Notes under the pieces: generated by a model
Databases searched by the model: none
What the model was told of the DNA's origin: nothing
The model's input: the letters and a program-made list of their open reading frames with translations, nothing else
Assembly: GCF_037893015.1 (NCBI RefSeq)
Contig: NC_133666.1
Location: forward strand, 1,207,467-1,271,466
Length of the DNA stretch: 64,000 nucleotides
Direction: 5' to 3'
DNA from: Macrotis lagotis
Taxonomy: Eukaryota; Chordata; Mammalia; Peramelemorphia; Peramelidae
In this document: positions 1 to 14,000 of the stretch, one piece after another
How positions within the stretch are numbered: position 1 is the first letter of the stretch
How the letters are laid out: each line of letters starts with the position of its first letter
Translations under genes and position numbers: made by a program

Positions 1-120
1 CTGAAGGCCAGGCCCCCTATCCTCTGCTTCCCTATCATTTCCCATCTATCCCATGCGGTGAATGCAGCCCAGTTTTCTTCATCTTCTTCCCAGTCACCTT
101 TGGGCCTTGTGTCTCTGCAG

Positions 121-2011
121 GTCAACGTGGGAGCAGGCAGTCATCCCAATAAGGTCAAGGTCTATGGGCCAGGAGTGGCCAAGACTGGGCTCAAGGCCCA
201 TGAGCCCACTTACTTCACTGTGGACTGTACCGAGGCCGGCCAGGGTGAGTGCCAATGGCCCGGGCCAGGGGCTGGCCTGTTTTAAGGCTGAAGCTGAGGG
301 CAGGGGTGGGGGCGGGGAGTGGGGGGCAGAGATGGCCTTCGGGCCAGGTTAATCACCCCCAGGGACATCGAAGGGAAGCATTCTAAGCTCTGCTGTTGGG
401 CCTGTGCAGGCGACGTCAGCATCGGCATCAAGTGTGCCCCTGGAGTGGTGGGGCCGGCAGAGGCGGACATCGACTTTGACATCATCCGCAATGACAACGA
501 CACCTTCACAGTCAAGTACACCCCCCGGGGGGCGGGCAGCTATACCATCATGGTCTTGTTCGCCAACCAGGTGAGAGGTGTCCGCGACCCCTTCCTACCC
601 AGCTCTACCTTTTCCTCCTTTTTCACGACTCTGCCCACCCTGTTCTGCCCCTCCCTCTGTGGTTCTCACACCACCCAGATTGTGGTTCCCTAGCCCCTCT
701 TTCTCTTCTGTTTCCTTGGGCCTGACCCCTGTTCTTGAAATGCCTTGAGTGATACTCCTGGCCTCTTTTTCCTCAAGGAAGGCCAAGACTCTCAGCCCCC
801 AGGGGCACTTCTTGCTGCTCACACCAGTCTCCTTTCTTTCTAGGCCACACCCACCAGCCCCATCCGGATTAAGGTTGACCCTGCTCACGATGCTAGCAAA
901 GTGAAGGCTGAAGGCCCTGGGCTGAGCAGGAATGGTGAGTGGCTGAAGGAGGAGGAGGAGGCTTTGGGTAGCTTGTGATGGGAAGGACTGGTCCCATCAG
1001 CTTCTGCCTCCCACCCCTGAGGTGGGATTGAGGGCCCCCACTGGGCGGTGTTCCATGGCATGGTTTCTCTCCTCAGGTGTGGAGCTCGGCAAGCCCACCC
1101 ACTTTACCGTCAATGCCAAGCCAGCGGGAAAAGCCAAACTGGATGTGCAGTTCACGGGCCCGGCCAAGGGGGAGGCTGTCCGGGATCTTGATGTCATCGA
1201 TCACCATGACAACACATACACTGTTAAATATGTCCCCTTGCAGCAGGTAAGGCCTGGCCTGAGGGCCTCCTGGGATGGCAGTCTCCTAGAATCTGCCTCA
1301 GAATTCCAAACGTTCACCCCACAGGCCCTTGGGTCACCGGGCGTGGGGGGGAGTGGCTTCTACCTGAGTAGTCCCAAGCGCCCATCTCCTTCCTTTGGTC
1401 TGAGGGAAAGAGTCATAGGCAGAGCTGGGGGGGAGGGGGTGCACACGGACCCAAAGACTGAGTGGTGGCACCTTCCTCCCCAAAACTAGGGCAACATGGG
1501 TGTGAATGTGACCTACGGAGGGGACCACATCCCCAAGAGTCCATTCTCTGTGGGAGTGGCCCAGACCCTGGACCTCAGCAAGATCAAAGTGTTCGGCCTG
1601 GGAGACAGTGAGTTCTTGCAAGGAGGGAGGGTGAGGAGAGTCCCCCCTCCTCCCAAGCCGCCTTTGGGGAGAGCCCTTGTTTGGGGGGACGCATGCATGT
1701 GCACACGTGCACACCATTTACACGCAGGTATTTTATTGTCCCTTCCAGAAGTGGAAGTCGGCAAAGACCAGGAATTCACAGTCAAAGCCAAGGGGGCCGG
1801 AGGCCAGGGCAAGGTGGTGTCCAAGATCACCGGCCCCTCGGGCAAGGCAGTGCCCTGCAAGGTGGAGCCTGGACTGAATGCTGACAACAGTGTGGTCAAA
1901 TTCATCCCCCGAGAAGAGGGCCCCTATGAAGTGGAGGTGACCTATGACAGCGTGCCTGTCCCTGGCAGCCCCTTCCCAGTGGAGGCCATGCCCCCCACCA
2001 ACCCCACCAAG
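121..2011 (+). CDS. FLNA: FLNA exons for repeats 6-8 and the start of 9
   Basis: Six exons. The first opens with [18 protein letters not shown], the start strand of Ig-like repeat 6. Repeat 7 starts at [13 protein letters not shown] (exon 844-934), repeat 8 at [12 protein letters not shown] (exon 1490-1607), and the last exon ends in TNPTK at the start of repeat 9. Each repeat is about 95 residues and closes with the filamin signature (I/V)P.SPF. These repeats belong to the extended rod 1. Confidence 0.93.
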
Positions 2012-5000
2012 GTACCCAGCTGCACATATCCCCACCCCACCCCAAGGCTAAAGTCCCAGGGTTCTGAGCAAAAACGAGTCCCTGCCTGCAAAGGGCTCAT
2101 CTTCTAATGAGAGAGGGCAAATGCAAGGTACTGGGAAGTCAGAGAGGAAGCAGAGGATGCTAGGAGAGCCACAGCAAGAACACAGGTGGCACTTGTGTGA
2201 GGAGGAGGGCACTTGGGCGGAGATAGAGAAAGGTCAGTACCCAGGCAACGCTGGAGCCAAGGGATGGTTTTGAGTGAGGAGTTCAAGGAGATACCGAAGT
2301 TCCAAGCCTGAGGGGGAAGGGGGGTGCCTAGGAGAGGGTTGCCTGTGACAGTCAGAAAAGAGGCTTCTTGGGGAAAGGAGGTGCATCCAGGTTGGGACAG
2401 GTGGATTTTGAGGGAGAGGGCCAGACCCAAGTTCAAATCCAGCAGTCTCAGACCCTTTGTAGCTATGTGACCCTGGACAAGTCAGTTCATCTTGGTTGCC
2501 TCAGTTTCTTCATCTGTCAAATGAGTTGGAGAATCTCTCCAGGTCCCAAATGGGGCCACAGAGTCACACACAACTGAACAACAACATGAGATCCATTTCA
2601 AGTTGCCCAATGGGAAATTGGTGTTGGAGGGCCAGGGTTCAGGAGAGAGATGATACTGAAATCCATAGGAGCCAATGAGATTCCCAAATGGAGGAGGAGA
2701 CAGACGCCTTGAGGGATGGACCCCCGTGCTAAGAGGGTGTGACCTGGCCGGGGACCCAGCACAGAAGAGGAGGGGCAATGGTCAGAGAGGGAGGAGAGGC
2801 CAATGGGCCGTGCCCAAGACTGCAGAGAGATGGCAGGGAGATCGAGGAATACAAGGCTAGAGAAAAGGTCTTTGGCTTTGGCGGCAAAGAACTCAGTGCT
2901 AACTTGGGGAAGTAAATGCAGCAGCTGTGGAGGGATGATGAGGCCGGATTGTAGCCAGTCGTATGAGATAGGAAGTAGAGGCCTTGATTGTAGAATGCTA
3001 AAGAGGAGAGCTCAAAGGTGACAGCAAGGATGGAAGGCTCCAGGCAGGAGGTCTTCAGGGTAGAAGAGTCCCAGGGGCCCCGCAGGGGGTGGTATTCTTG
3101 GGTGGCCCCTCATGGCTGCCCTCATCTAGTCTGTGCCAACATCAGCTTATGGTCATGTCTGGTCAGAGGCATCACTGAACTAGAGCAGCCCATCCCCCCC
3201 AGGATTGCCATGGCTCCTGTTGGGTTAGGAGAGAATGGGGCTTCCTGGGCCTCCCAAGTCCCTCATTGAGGCCCATGTCAATGGCAACTCACCCACGTTG
3301 GAGCCAGGCCTTGAAACAGGCCATCTTCTCCTTGGGGAAGTTCTTGGGGCGATCTGAGGCTGTTCTCCACCCACCTCATCCTCAGCTGCCTCACTTCCTT
3401 TTGCCATCTGCCTCCCTGCAGGTGAAAGCCTTTGGGCCCGGGCTGAAGGGGGGCAACGCCGGCTCCCCGGCCCCCTTCACAATCGACACCAAGGGGGCGG
3501 GTACAGGAGGACTCGGTCTGACGGTTGAGGGGCCATGCGAAGCCAAGATCGAGTGCCTGGACAACGGGGATGGCACCTGCTCTGTGTCCTACCTGCCCAC
3601 GGAACCTGGGGATTACAACATCAACATCCTCTTTGCGGATGCTCACATCCCAGGCTCCCCCTTCAAGGCCCACGTGGCCCCTTGCTTCGACCCTTCCAAG
3701 GTCAAATGCACTGGCTCTGGGCTGGAGCGGGCCACAGCTGGCGAGGCGGGGCAGTTTCACGTGGACTGTTCCACAGCCGGGAGCGCCGAACTCACCATCG
3801 AAATCAGCTCAGACGCAGGCATGCAGGCTGAAGTGCACATCCAAGATAATGGGGACGGCACCTACACCATCACCTACATTCCTCTCTACCCTGGGGTCTA
3901 CACCATCACCATCAAGTACGGCGGCCAGATGGTCCCCAACTTTCCCAGCAAGCTCCTGGTGGAACCGTCCGTCGACACCACCGGTGTCAAATGCTACGGC
4001 CCTGGGGTGGAGGGCAAAGGTGAGCTCCAGGTCTCCTGGAGGCAGTCTCCAAGTGCTGGGCAGTCTGAGCTCTCTCCCTTGGGTGCACTCCATCGTGACC
4101 CTTCTGGGGACCCCAGGTTAGGGACTACAGGAGAGTGGCCAGAAGGACGGCCTGGCAGGCAGAGGACCCAAAGAAACGAGCAAGTTTGGGGGGGCTGGGG
4201 GGGGGAACGCCTCTTCAGGGCCTCTTTTCAAGACCAGGCCTTTGGAGAAAAAGGTTTGGGCCTCTGAGGCAGAGGCAGGAACTGGGCAGATGGGGGTGGG
4301 GATGGCAGGCCACTTCCAGAGCGGAGCCAGACCTCCACCTACAGTGCGTGTTGGAGTACGAGTTGAGGGAGTTGGGGGCGGGGGCTTAAGCCAGCCCTTT
4401 GCTCCTATTCTGGGCCACCCGAGCCCGGAAGGTGGTGTCCAAGGTGTCCACCTACCGTGGAGCCATCAGCTGGTCTCTCACAGATGTTTGGGGGCCAAGA
4501 TCTCTGACCCTAAATCTTTTTTATCCCCTTTCATGGTTTTCCATTCTACAAAAGATGATTTTTATCATTCTTTTTTCTTAATTATTATTTTTTACAAGGC
4601 AGTGGGGTTGAGTGACTTGCCCAAGGTCACCCAGCTAGGCAGTTCTGAAGTGCCTGAGGCTTACCATTCATTTTTACAAAATCATGAGGAGTTCCCAAGT
4701 TTTCTCCCTCTCCTTCCTGCTTCTGAAAACGATCTTATCAGGTAGAGAAAGAGCAAGGGGCGGGGGGGGGGAGATAGGAAGGGGCGATGGAGGGGCAGCT
4801 CAGTGGCCTAATGCACAGAGTACCCACCCAGGAGTCAGGAGGACCTGAGTTCAAATCTGGCCTCAGATCTTTGATATTATAGTAGTTGTGTGACCTTGGA
4901 TAAGTCACTTCACACCATTGGCTTGCTGGGGGGAGGGGTGAACATTTTAAAATTAACAACAACAACAAAAAACACATGGAAATGGCCTGCTTGCCTCTAA

Positions 5001-8000
5001 TCTGGATGAGAATGGTGTGTGCCATCGCCTTGGACTCCAGACCAAGCTTCAGCCACTGGCAAGTCTGGGAATCCCCTGGGATCTGCACACTTCTGTTCTC
5101 TTCTTACCCTTGTTCCATTATCAGTCATTGAGACAGACAGAGAGGAGAGAACTAGAGAGACAGAGAGGGGATGCCCCAGCCCTCTGCTGGGGTTGGCAGG
5201 GCTAGAAGTTGCCTTGGAAACATGGCAACAACTCATTTTGTAGGTGAAAAGGGACTCGATAGTTAACATTTGCCCATTGGGCAAACCCCAGTTTCCAGAG
5301 GGCACACAGTTGACCTGCGTTGGCCTCTGGCTGGCGCTGAGTGGCTGGGCCTCCATCTCCCTACTGTCTGCCATCTCAGACAAGGGCCTTCTTGGAGTAG
5401 ATTTCTGCCACCCTATCTCAGATGAGATGCCAGTGGTGAGGCTTCCAAGAAGGGGCTCCCCTGGCCCAGGCCTGGAGCAGCGGACCTGCTCCTCCCTCCC
5501 CACTTCATATACTCCATTTTGGTCTCCATCATGTCTGTGGCAGAGCTGTGGCAGTTGCTTTTAGTATCCTGGAAAGGCATCAGGCCACTGGGTGGGTGGG
5601 ACAGACGGGGTGCTGGGCCTGGCCAGCTCTGAGCTTTGCCGCAACATTCCCATCCCGGCCCTCATGATTCCTTCTACCTTCATAGGGGTATTCCGAGAGG
5701 CCACCACCGAGTTCAATGTGGATGCTCGGGCCCTCACCAAGGTGGGGGGTCCCCACATCAAGACCCGTGTTGCCAATCCCTCAGGCAATCTGACTGACGC
5801 CTATATTCAAGACAATAGAGATGGCACCTACAAAGTTGAATATACCCCTTATGAAGAAGGTAAGAGCAAGAGGGCCTGGGCCCCTGGGAAGTAGGGAGGA
5901 AGAGGTGGCGAAGCTCTCTGGGTGAGTGGAAAGCAGGTGCCTAGCTTTCTCCCCCTTCCCTTGGTTCAGGGGTCCACTCAGTAAATGTGACCTACGATGG
6001 CAGCCCCGTGCCCAGCAGCCCCTTCCGAGTCCCCGTGACCGAGGGCTGCGACCCATCCCGAGTACGTGTTCATGGACCAGGCATCCAGAGTGGTACCACT
6101 AACCAACCCAACAAATTCACTGTGGAGACCAGGTACAGGGGATAGCCCTGGTGTGTGGCGGAGGATGGGGTGGCATGGTAGGAGGTTATGGCCAGATAGA
6201 CACTGTTTTCTTGTGGTTTCCAGGGGCGCAGGCACAGGGGGCCTTGGTCTGGCCGTGGAAGGTCCATCAGAAGCCAAGATGTCCTGCATGGACAACAAGG
6301 ATGGCAGCTGCTCTGTGGAGTACGTGCCCTATGAGGCAGGGACCTACAACCTCAATGTGACCTATGGTGGCCACCAGGTGCCAGGTACTGTGAGCTTTTT
6401 GAAAGTGGGTGCTTGAAAAAATCTGGGGGTCCAGGATGAGTGGATGGGCCTTGCTGTCCTCTTCCCTGCTCAGGCCTCATGGGAAGTCCCCAGCTTAGTT
6501 CTGAATGTCATGGCTCAAGAAGGGAAGGGCTAAGTATGAGCAAGTGTCTAGAGGAGGGCAACCAGAACAGAGCCACTGAGGTAGAAGAAAGAGGGCAAGA
6601 AGATCTAGCTGGAGCTGCGATTGCTGTCTAAAAGGCCTGGACCTGGGAACACTGGGAGCCTTCCTGAGGCAGCCTGTCCCTGGGGGACTGTGTGACTCAA
6701 AGATCTCTTGAGAGAGGAAGGGAGGGAGGAAGTGCAGCTGGGGCATGGGACTCTGGGGTCTGGTGCCTCGTGCTCCCTCATCCTTTATTCTGCTCCCACA
6801 GGTAGCCCATTCAAGGTTCCCGTCCATGATGTGACTGACTCAACGAAGGTGAAGTGCTCAGGGCCTGGGCTAAGCCCTGGAGTGGTCCGAGCCAATGTTC
6901 CTCAGTCCTTCCAGGTGGACGCCAGTAAGGCAGGCGTGGCCCCACTCCAAGTCAAGGTTCAGGGGCCTAAGGGTAAGTAAGGTCATAGGCAGCTGGCCTG
7001 GGGGGGGGGGGGAGCTTTAGAGGAGCCATGGGACAGGAAGGACTCCGAGGCATGGGTTTGATGATTCAGTGCCATGAGGAAGGAAAAGAGGTTCCTCCTG
7101 TGGGCGAGGCATTGACCCCCCCATAACACCCCAGGAGGCAGGGGCTATTGTGACTCCCATATTGCAAATAAGGCAAAGGAGGCCAGCAGGATTAAGTGAC
7201 CCACATAGCTTCTAAGTGTCTTGAGCCTGGATTTGAATTCCACCTGGTGCTCTATCCAGTGAGTCATCTGGCTGCCTCCATTGTAAAAGTGTGAAGGGTA
7301 CTGTTAGGAAAGGCTTATTGCTCCAGGAGAGAAGGAAAGGTGCCAACGCAGGGTTTTCTAAAAGACCTCTGGCCTAAGACTGGAAATTGGGCTCAGATCG
7401 AGCAGAATTGCTAAGCCTGGGTTTCTTGGCCAAATAGAGATGGCTTTCACTTCAAGGGTCTTTGGGGCCCAGTGGCCTGAGCAGGGGACCAGGCAGGGAG
7501 TTCCCGCTGCTGGCTCTGTTGCCTAGTTGGTAATGGGTTTGAGGAGGAACAGAAGTGATGCTGAGAGAGTGTGGGAAGGGTGGGCTGCACCTGGACCCAT
7601 TTTCTCCACCCAGTCTGATGTGCAGTCTTTTCTCTTCCCATCCCCTAGGGATAATCGAGCCTGTGGATGTGGTGGACAATGCAGATGGCACAAAGACTGT
7701 CAACTATGTGCCCAGCCGGGAGGGCCCCTACAACATCTCAGTGCTCTATGGAGATGAGGAGGTTCCCCGGAGGTAAGTCTATCCTCAAGTGAGAAGGGAG
7801 CCAGTCAGCTTGGAAAACAGGGAGGCCAGGGTTGGCAGATGGAAGGGCAAGGTCTCTGTTCTGAAGGAAAGCTACCCTCCTCAAAGAAGTATGGCGTCCA
7901 TTTCGCAGTAAGGGAGAACAGTTAGGAAATGGGCACTTCTGGTGTGGCCCTGCAGATGAGTCCTGTTGGCGGGCCCCAAGGGTCATTTCATGTAGGAAAA

Positions 8001-11000
8001 GGAAGGCTCCTGGGGCTGGCTGGAAGGGAAGCCCTTCTTCTGGGACATGGCACAACCTCACTAGGCTTTGTTTCTTCCCCTACCTTTTTTTCCCCTCCCC
8101 ATTTCATCTTTCTAGTCCCTTCAAGGTCAAGGTTCTGCCCACCCATGATGCCAGCAAGGTGAAGGCCAGTGGCCCTGGCCTCAACACAACAGGTGTTCCT
8201 GCCAGCCTGCCTGTAGAATTCACCATTGATGCTAAGGATGCAGGCGAAGGCCTGCTGGCTGTCCAGATCACGGTGGGTCGCTCAGCTTGGGAAGAGGTGG
8301 GCTGGCCAATTCCAAAAGATACAAAGCTGGCCTGCAAAGGGGGTAGAGGGTGGGACCCTTCCTAGATGAGTGGGAGGCAGTGGGGCTCATGTCCTCACTA
8401 ACCCTGCCTTGGGATTCATTCACCACATGCTAGTTATCACACATTCACCAGGTCCCAAAACAGGCTTCCAGAGCGAAGGAAAGCCGATGCGCTAGTGGGG
8501 GAGCAGGACAGCCATTGGGTTGCCCTGCCTACAAAATGTGACTGACTGAGGGTTTGGCCTTTTACTCAGGGAGTTCTGGTTGGTGAGTCAAACAGCAATG
8601 GTTCCCAAAGGGCCGACTGACAGGCCAGAACCCAGCCTAGGAGGACAAGGAAGGAGGAGGCCTTAATTTTTTTTTTCCTTAATTCCATGCTATGGTCATT
8701 TTTCAACATTTATCCATTTGCAAATTTATGAGTTCCCCATTTTTCTACCACCCTTCCCCCTCCCCACGGTGGCCAACAGTCCGGTAAAAGTGTACATGTA
8801 CATTTGTGTTGAACATGTTTACATGTTCTTCATTTTGTGTAAGAGGAATTAGAACTGAGGAGAAAGGAAGAAAACCATGACATAGGAAGGAAAAACAGAA
8901 GAGAAGTTTCAAAAAAGTGAACCCAGGATGCCTTCTAATTTGATGGGTTTTTCCTCTTGATGGGGGATGGCATTGTCTGTAACCAGTCTCCTAGGAGCTC
9001 TCTGGGCTGCTGAGAGGAGCTGCATCCATCAGGGTTGATCAGCTCACAGTGTTGTTTTTATTGTATATGGTGTTCTTTTGGTTCTGCTCCCTTCATTCTG
9101 CATCAGTTCTTGTAATTCATCCCACACTTCTCTAGAGTCTGGCCATTCTTGATTGCTCATAGGATAATAATAATCCATAGTATTCATGTCCCATCACTTG
9201 GTCAGCCATTCCCCAATGGATCGGCGTCCCCTTAACATTTTGGAACATGAGGGACTTCTCCCATTTTTAATGATTTCTTCTGGATATAGACCTGGTATTG
9301 GAATTGTGGGATCAAAGAGTACGAACAGTTGTATTGTTCTTTGGGCAGAGTTCCAGAGGCTTCATCAGACCAGAGTTCTTTGGCTTTTAAGTACTCTGGC
9401 TGCTGGCTTGGTTGGGATGGCCTCAGAGCTGGCTCCTCCAGTGGGCCTTGTGCAGCCTGGCCGGGAGTGTGGAGCAGTGGTGATTGAGCTTAGTTTAGGG
9501 TCAGGGGGCTCCTTGAGCCAAGAGCCACGTCCTGGACCCTGCCCCGGCCCATGCTCCTCTTGGCTTCCTCAGAAAGGAATCCCTTAAGTTGAAATACAAT
9601 GACCCCGATCCTTAAAAGGTCAGTTTCTGGGCCTTGACTTAAGAAGAGCTGGTCTGTCAGTCTCTCTGCCCTCAGTTTCCACCTCTGTAAAAGGGAGGGC
9701 TCAGAATCTGGCTGCCCAGGTCCCTTTTGGCTGCTTCCCCTGATGTCAATATTTCAGGGCAACTGGGGTTTGGGGAGCACCCTCTCATGTCCCTGCTCCC
9801 TTCCCTTGTGGCAGGACCCTGAAGGGAAACCCAAGAAGACCACGATCCAGGACAATCAGGATGGTACCTACACTGTGTCCTATGTCCCCGACATGACGGG
9901 CCGATACACGATTCTCATCAAGTATGGGGGTGACGAGATCCCCTTGTCCCCCTACCGTGTCCGGGCCCTGCCCACGGGTGATGCCAGCAAGTGCACAGTG
10001 ACAGGTGAGAGCGGTGGTGGGGGAGGGGCCTCGTGCCCCTCTGGAGGGTTGGTGGGCCCCCTTCTCCGAGACCCTGCGGACACTCGCTTTCTTACAGACA
10101 CCCCTCGTTTCACTGCTGCTCACCGCCCCCCAGTTGTCTGTGTGTGCAGATGTGTGTGTGCGTGTGTGAGTGTGTGGGTATGCAGGTGGCATTGGCACCT
10201 TGTGTGACCTGGTTTTCTCACTTGACCTTTCTCCTTGCTCTCTGCCCTTTCACCTCAGTGTCAATCGGAGGTCACGGGCTAGGTAAGCTGCTTGCTGGTG
10301 CATACCCCAAATTCGGCCCTGTCCAGAGGGGCAGGTTCCTTTCCTGCTTGTCCCAGCTCCCCTCAAACCGTTCACAGCTGCAGCCACTCTGGGCAGTGGA
10401 GGGGGGCTGGGGGGGGCAAGGCGAGAGTAGGCCTCAGGGTGGGGGGAAGCTCTCTGAGCCCTCGCTCAGCTCAACCTCTGCAAGTCGCTTCCCTTTCAAG
10501 GCCAGAGGTGGAAGTCCCCACTCCCCCCCCCCCATGTTCTTGGGTTCTCTAAGGGAGCGGCTGTGAGCTGTTTGGGTTGGGGGCATCCAGAGGGACCATC
10601 TTTGCCAGGGAGCCTTGGGGTCTGGGGATCTCGGCACAAACGCTGCCCCTTTTCCCAGGGAAGCCGGGCCTGGCACCTGGCTCTCTGTCTTCCCTGCCCC
10701 CTGTCACCTCCAGGGGCAGCTCTCTCCCTCCCTCCCTTCCTCCCTCTCTTCCTCGCTAGCTGGGAACCCCTGTCTCACCCTCCCTGAAGACCTGAGGGAG
10801 TATTGGTCTGTCCTGCCCCTGGCCCAGAGCAGTCCTGTGCTCCTCCTTCCCCCTTCCCAGCCTTGGCCGGATCCGCAGACTCCTATTCCCACCTCCAGGG
10901 GGTGCCTCAGTCCTTACCCTGGGTGTGCATGGCAGGGGAGGTGGGGGTTGCTGGGGAGGTTGCTCTGCCAGCATGGCAGGAGACAGTGTTCCGCATTTTC

Positions 11001-14000
11001 TTGCACTCCCCCTCTCCCTGCCCACTAACCTTCCATGCTCCTCCAAGCCCAAGCAGTGACGTTCCGTATGATCCGAGGGCCCCAGAGTTTGAGGAGAGCA
11101 GAGGGGAGGGAGGCCCTATGGTGGGTCTGCAAAGGAGGAAGTATATGGGTGGGCCTCAAAATCCAAGCTAACCGAAGCCTCTGGGGCCTGGCCTAGCACC
11201 TCCCTCAGGATAGCCGTTGAGTCTTCCTTGGGTTCAGCGTCATGTACTTAAGCCAGGAGAAAGGCCTCAGCGAGGTGGAGCTGCAGAGGGCAGAGGCCAA
11301 AAGGCTGCCGCTGAGGCCAAGGCCAAGCTGCTGAGGGAGGACCAACCCACAAGGGGAGCAGAGACCCATGGGGATTTAGAGGCCAACATAGGACTGGCCA
11401 CTAGCCAGCTGGGGTACTTGGAAAAGCCATGGGAGTCATTACTCAAGACAGGTCCGGGGAGCCAAAGGGAGCTTGAACCACCCCTTCCCTGTGACCATAC
11501 TGGGTGCTTGCTCTCAGAGGGTCTCACTAGCCATTCTTGGACTTAACTCCTCTCCGGGTCCCCACCGCCGGCCAGATGTTGTTCGGGGTCAGCCTCTCTC
11601 TCCCATTTAGGGATTAGTGCAGAGGTTGCCCAGGTGTAGACTTTCCCATTCAGTGAGGGTTTTGAGGGTCCTCAGCATTCGATCCCTCGCTCCCAAACGT
11701 CACTGCCAGGCCCTCGTCCTTTAGGCTGTGGGCCCCACGCTAGGCAGCTGCTACCGCTGCTGCTCTGCCCTTTTCTCAGTGCTCGTTCTTCCTGCACCCC
11801 CAAGTGTCACCACTGCCTCTGCGCTAACTCCGCTGAGTCTTGCCAATCTCTCTGAACTCCCTTCTTCCGGCACTTGAGTGTGCTCACGCTTCACCCCTGC
11901 CCTGCTCCACGCCTGGCTACGCTGGCCTCTCCCAGGGGGTGAGCATTCTCAGTTGTCAGGAAACTTGAAACTTCCCTGGGACCCTCAGTGCCCCCCCCCT
12001 ACCCCCCCCCCCTGCTGCTGCTGGGGCAAGGGTTGCTCTTCAGTGCCTTCTGCAAGTCCTGGGAGGAGGGGGGAGGCAGCTGAGTTGCCAGGGTCCATGC
12101 CCATCTTTAAGTGGAGAGGGGCTGATGAGGCACACACTCACTGCTACCACTGGGCCAGAGACCACCCCTCACACAGCTCCCCTGGGCACCCCGGAGTGCT
12201 CCCCACCCTTTCAGACACTGATTAACAGCTGGGCCTTTCCCACTCTGCGTAAGGAAGGCCGACCTGCTGGATCAGGGCTTCCCTGACTATGGAGAAGGAG
12301 CTCCTTTCCTGCCCACTGAGAAACTCCTCCCCCTCTCCCCTTGGGCCAGATGGGGGCTCCCTTGGCTGTGCTTGGGGAGCCATGGAGGGGGGACCACAGG
12401 ACCTGCCAAAGGCCCAGACTCATTGTCCTGCCCCTACCCCACCCCAGGCACTGGCATTGGCCCCACAATCCAGATCGGTGAGGAGACAGTGATCACTGTG
12501 GATGCCAAGGCTGCCGGCAAAGGCAAGGTCACCTGTACAGTGTGTACCCCTGATGGCACAGAAGTGGACGTGGATGTGGTGGAGAACGAAGATGGCACGT
12601 TTGACATCTTCTACACGGCCCCCCAGCCGGGCAAATACATCATCTGTGTCCGCTTCGGGGGCGAGCATATTCCCAACAGCCCTTTCCAGGTCATGGTGAG
12701 TCAGGGCCCCTCGGTCATCCCGGGACGGCCCCCCCACCTCCCCGTCCCCAGCCCTCATCCTTTCACTGGGGTCCCAGTGGTACAGCTGCGCCAGAAGGAT
12801 GCCAGCTGACATGGGCTCCCCAGAAACTCTTTGTACCTGTGGTTTTGGACAAGACCCTTTCTTCTTCTAGGGGCCCACCCGTCTGCTTCTCCATCTGTGA
12901 TGGTGTTTGGACCTATGCAGGGGTGTGCTTGGAGTGTGCATGGCCAACATGCTCACGTGTGTCTGCCTCCATCCCCCAGCTGCAGGCCTTTTTCCTAGAG
13001 TGTATAACCCAGAAGGCACTAGTCTGGCTTCTTTCTGTGTCCTGGAGGAGTTTTCCCCAGGCGCGCCTGCCAACCGAGGCCTAGCCACAGAGCCGCATCC
13101 CATTTGGCCTCTAGTTGGGTATCGGCAGTGGACGGCATCTCAGGTGGCTCTAGCCAGCCTGTCCGCTAACACCTTCTCTCTCCCCACCAGGCCTTGGATG
13201 GGGATCAGCCCACCACACAGCCGATGCGCACCCAGCAGTTAGCAGCCCCATACTCCTATGCACCAGGTGTCCAGCAGCCTTGGGTATGAGTTTATTGGCT
13301 CTCCTCAAAAACAGCATGTGGGCCTTTGGGGCTGTCACTGTGCCTTCTTCCTCAGGAGAACTGTTGGGCCATGGGAGCTCCACCTCCACCTTGGGCTCTC
13401 ACTTTTTGGGATTAATGCTGAGTCTGAGGGGACCCCTCAAAGGGTCCTTGGCCTCCAAAATCTTCCAGTCTTACTAACCCAGACCTCTGGGATCTCCTTT
13501 TCAAAGTGCTTGGGCTTGGGCCTGGGCTAGGGTGGCTGGCCCGTCCTCTGTGGGTCCAAGGACCTGAACAAGAAGATGTCCCATTTTGGAGGAAGAGGGA
13601 GAAAATCATTTCTTTCCATAGGCCCATCTGAATCAGATTTCCCTTATCCCTCTGGCTCAGTTCTGATTTTCTTCCAACTGTCACCCCTAACCTGGAGCAT
13701 CTTTATCTCGACTTTCATTTCACAGACAGCAGAACGGCCATTGGTAGGGGTGAATGGACTCGATGTGGCTGGCTTGCGGCCTTTCGACCTGGTCATCCCC
13801 TTTACCATCAAAAAGGGAGAGATCACAGGTAAGGAGGAAAGCAAGGGGAAGAAGAGGACTCAACCCTGGCCAGTGTTCAGTTCTTCATCATGGGTGCTGA
13901 ACGAGGCTCTCTCTGGTTCCCGCAGGGGAGGTTCGCATGCCATCAGGTCAAGTGGCAAAGCCTTCCATCACAGACAACAAGGACGGCACTGTGACTGTGC

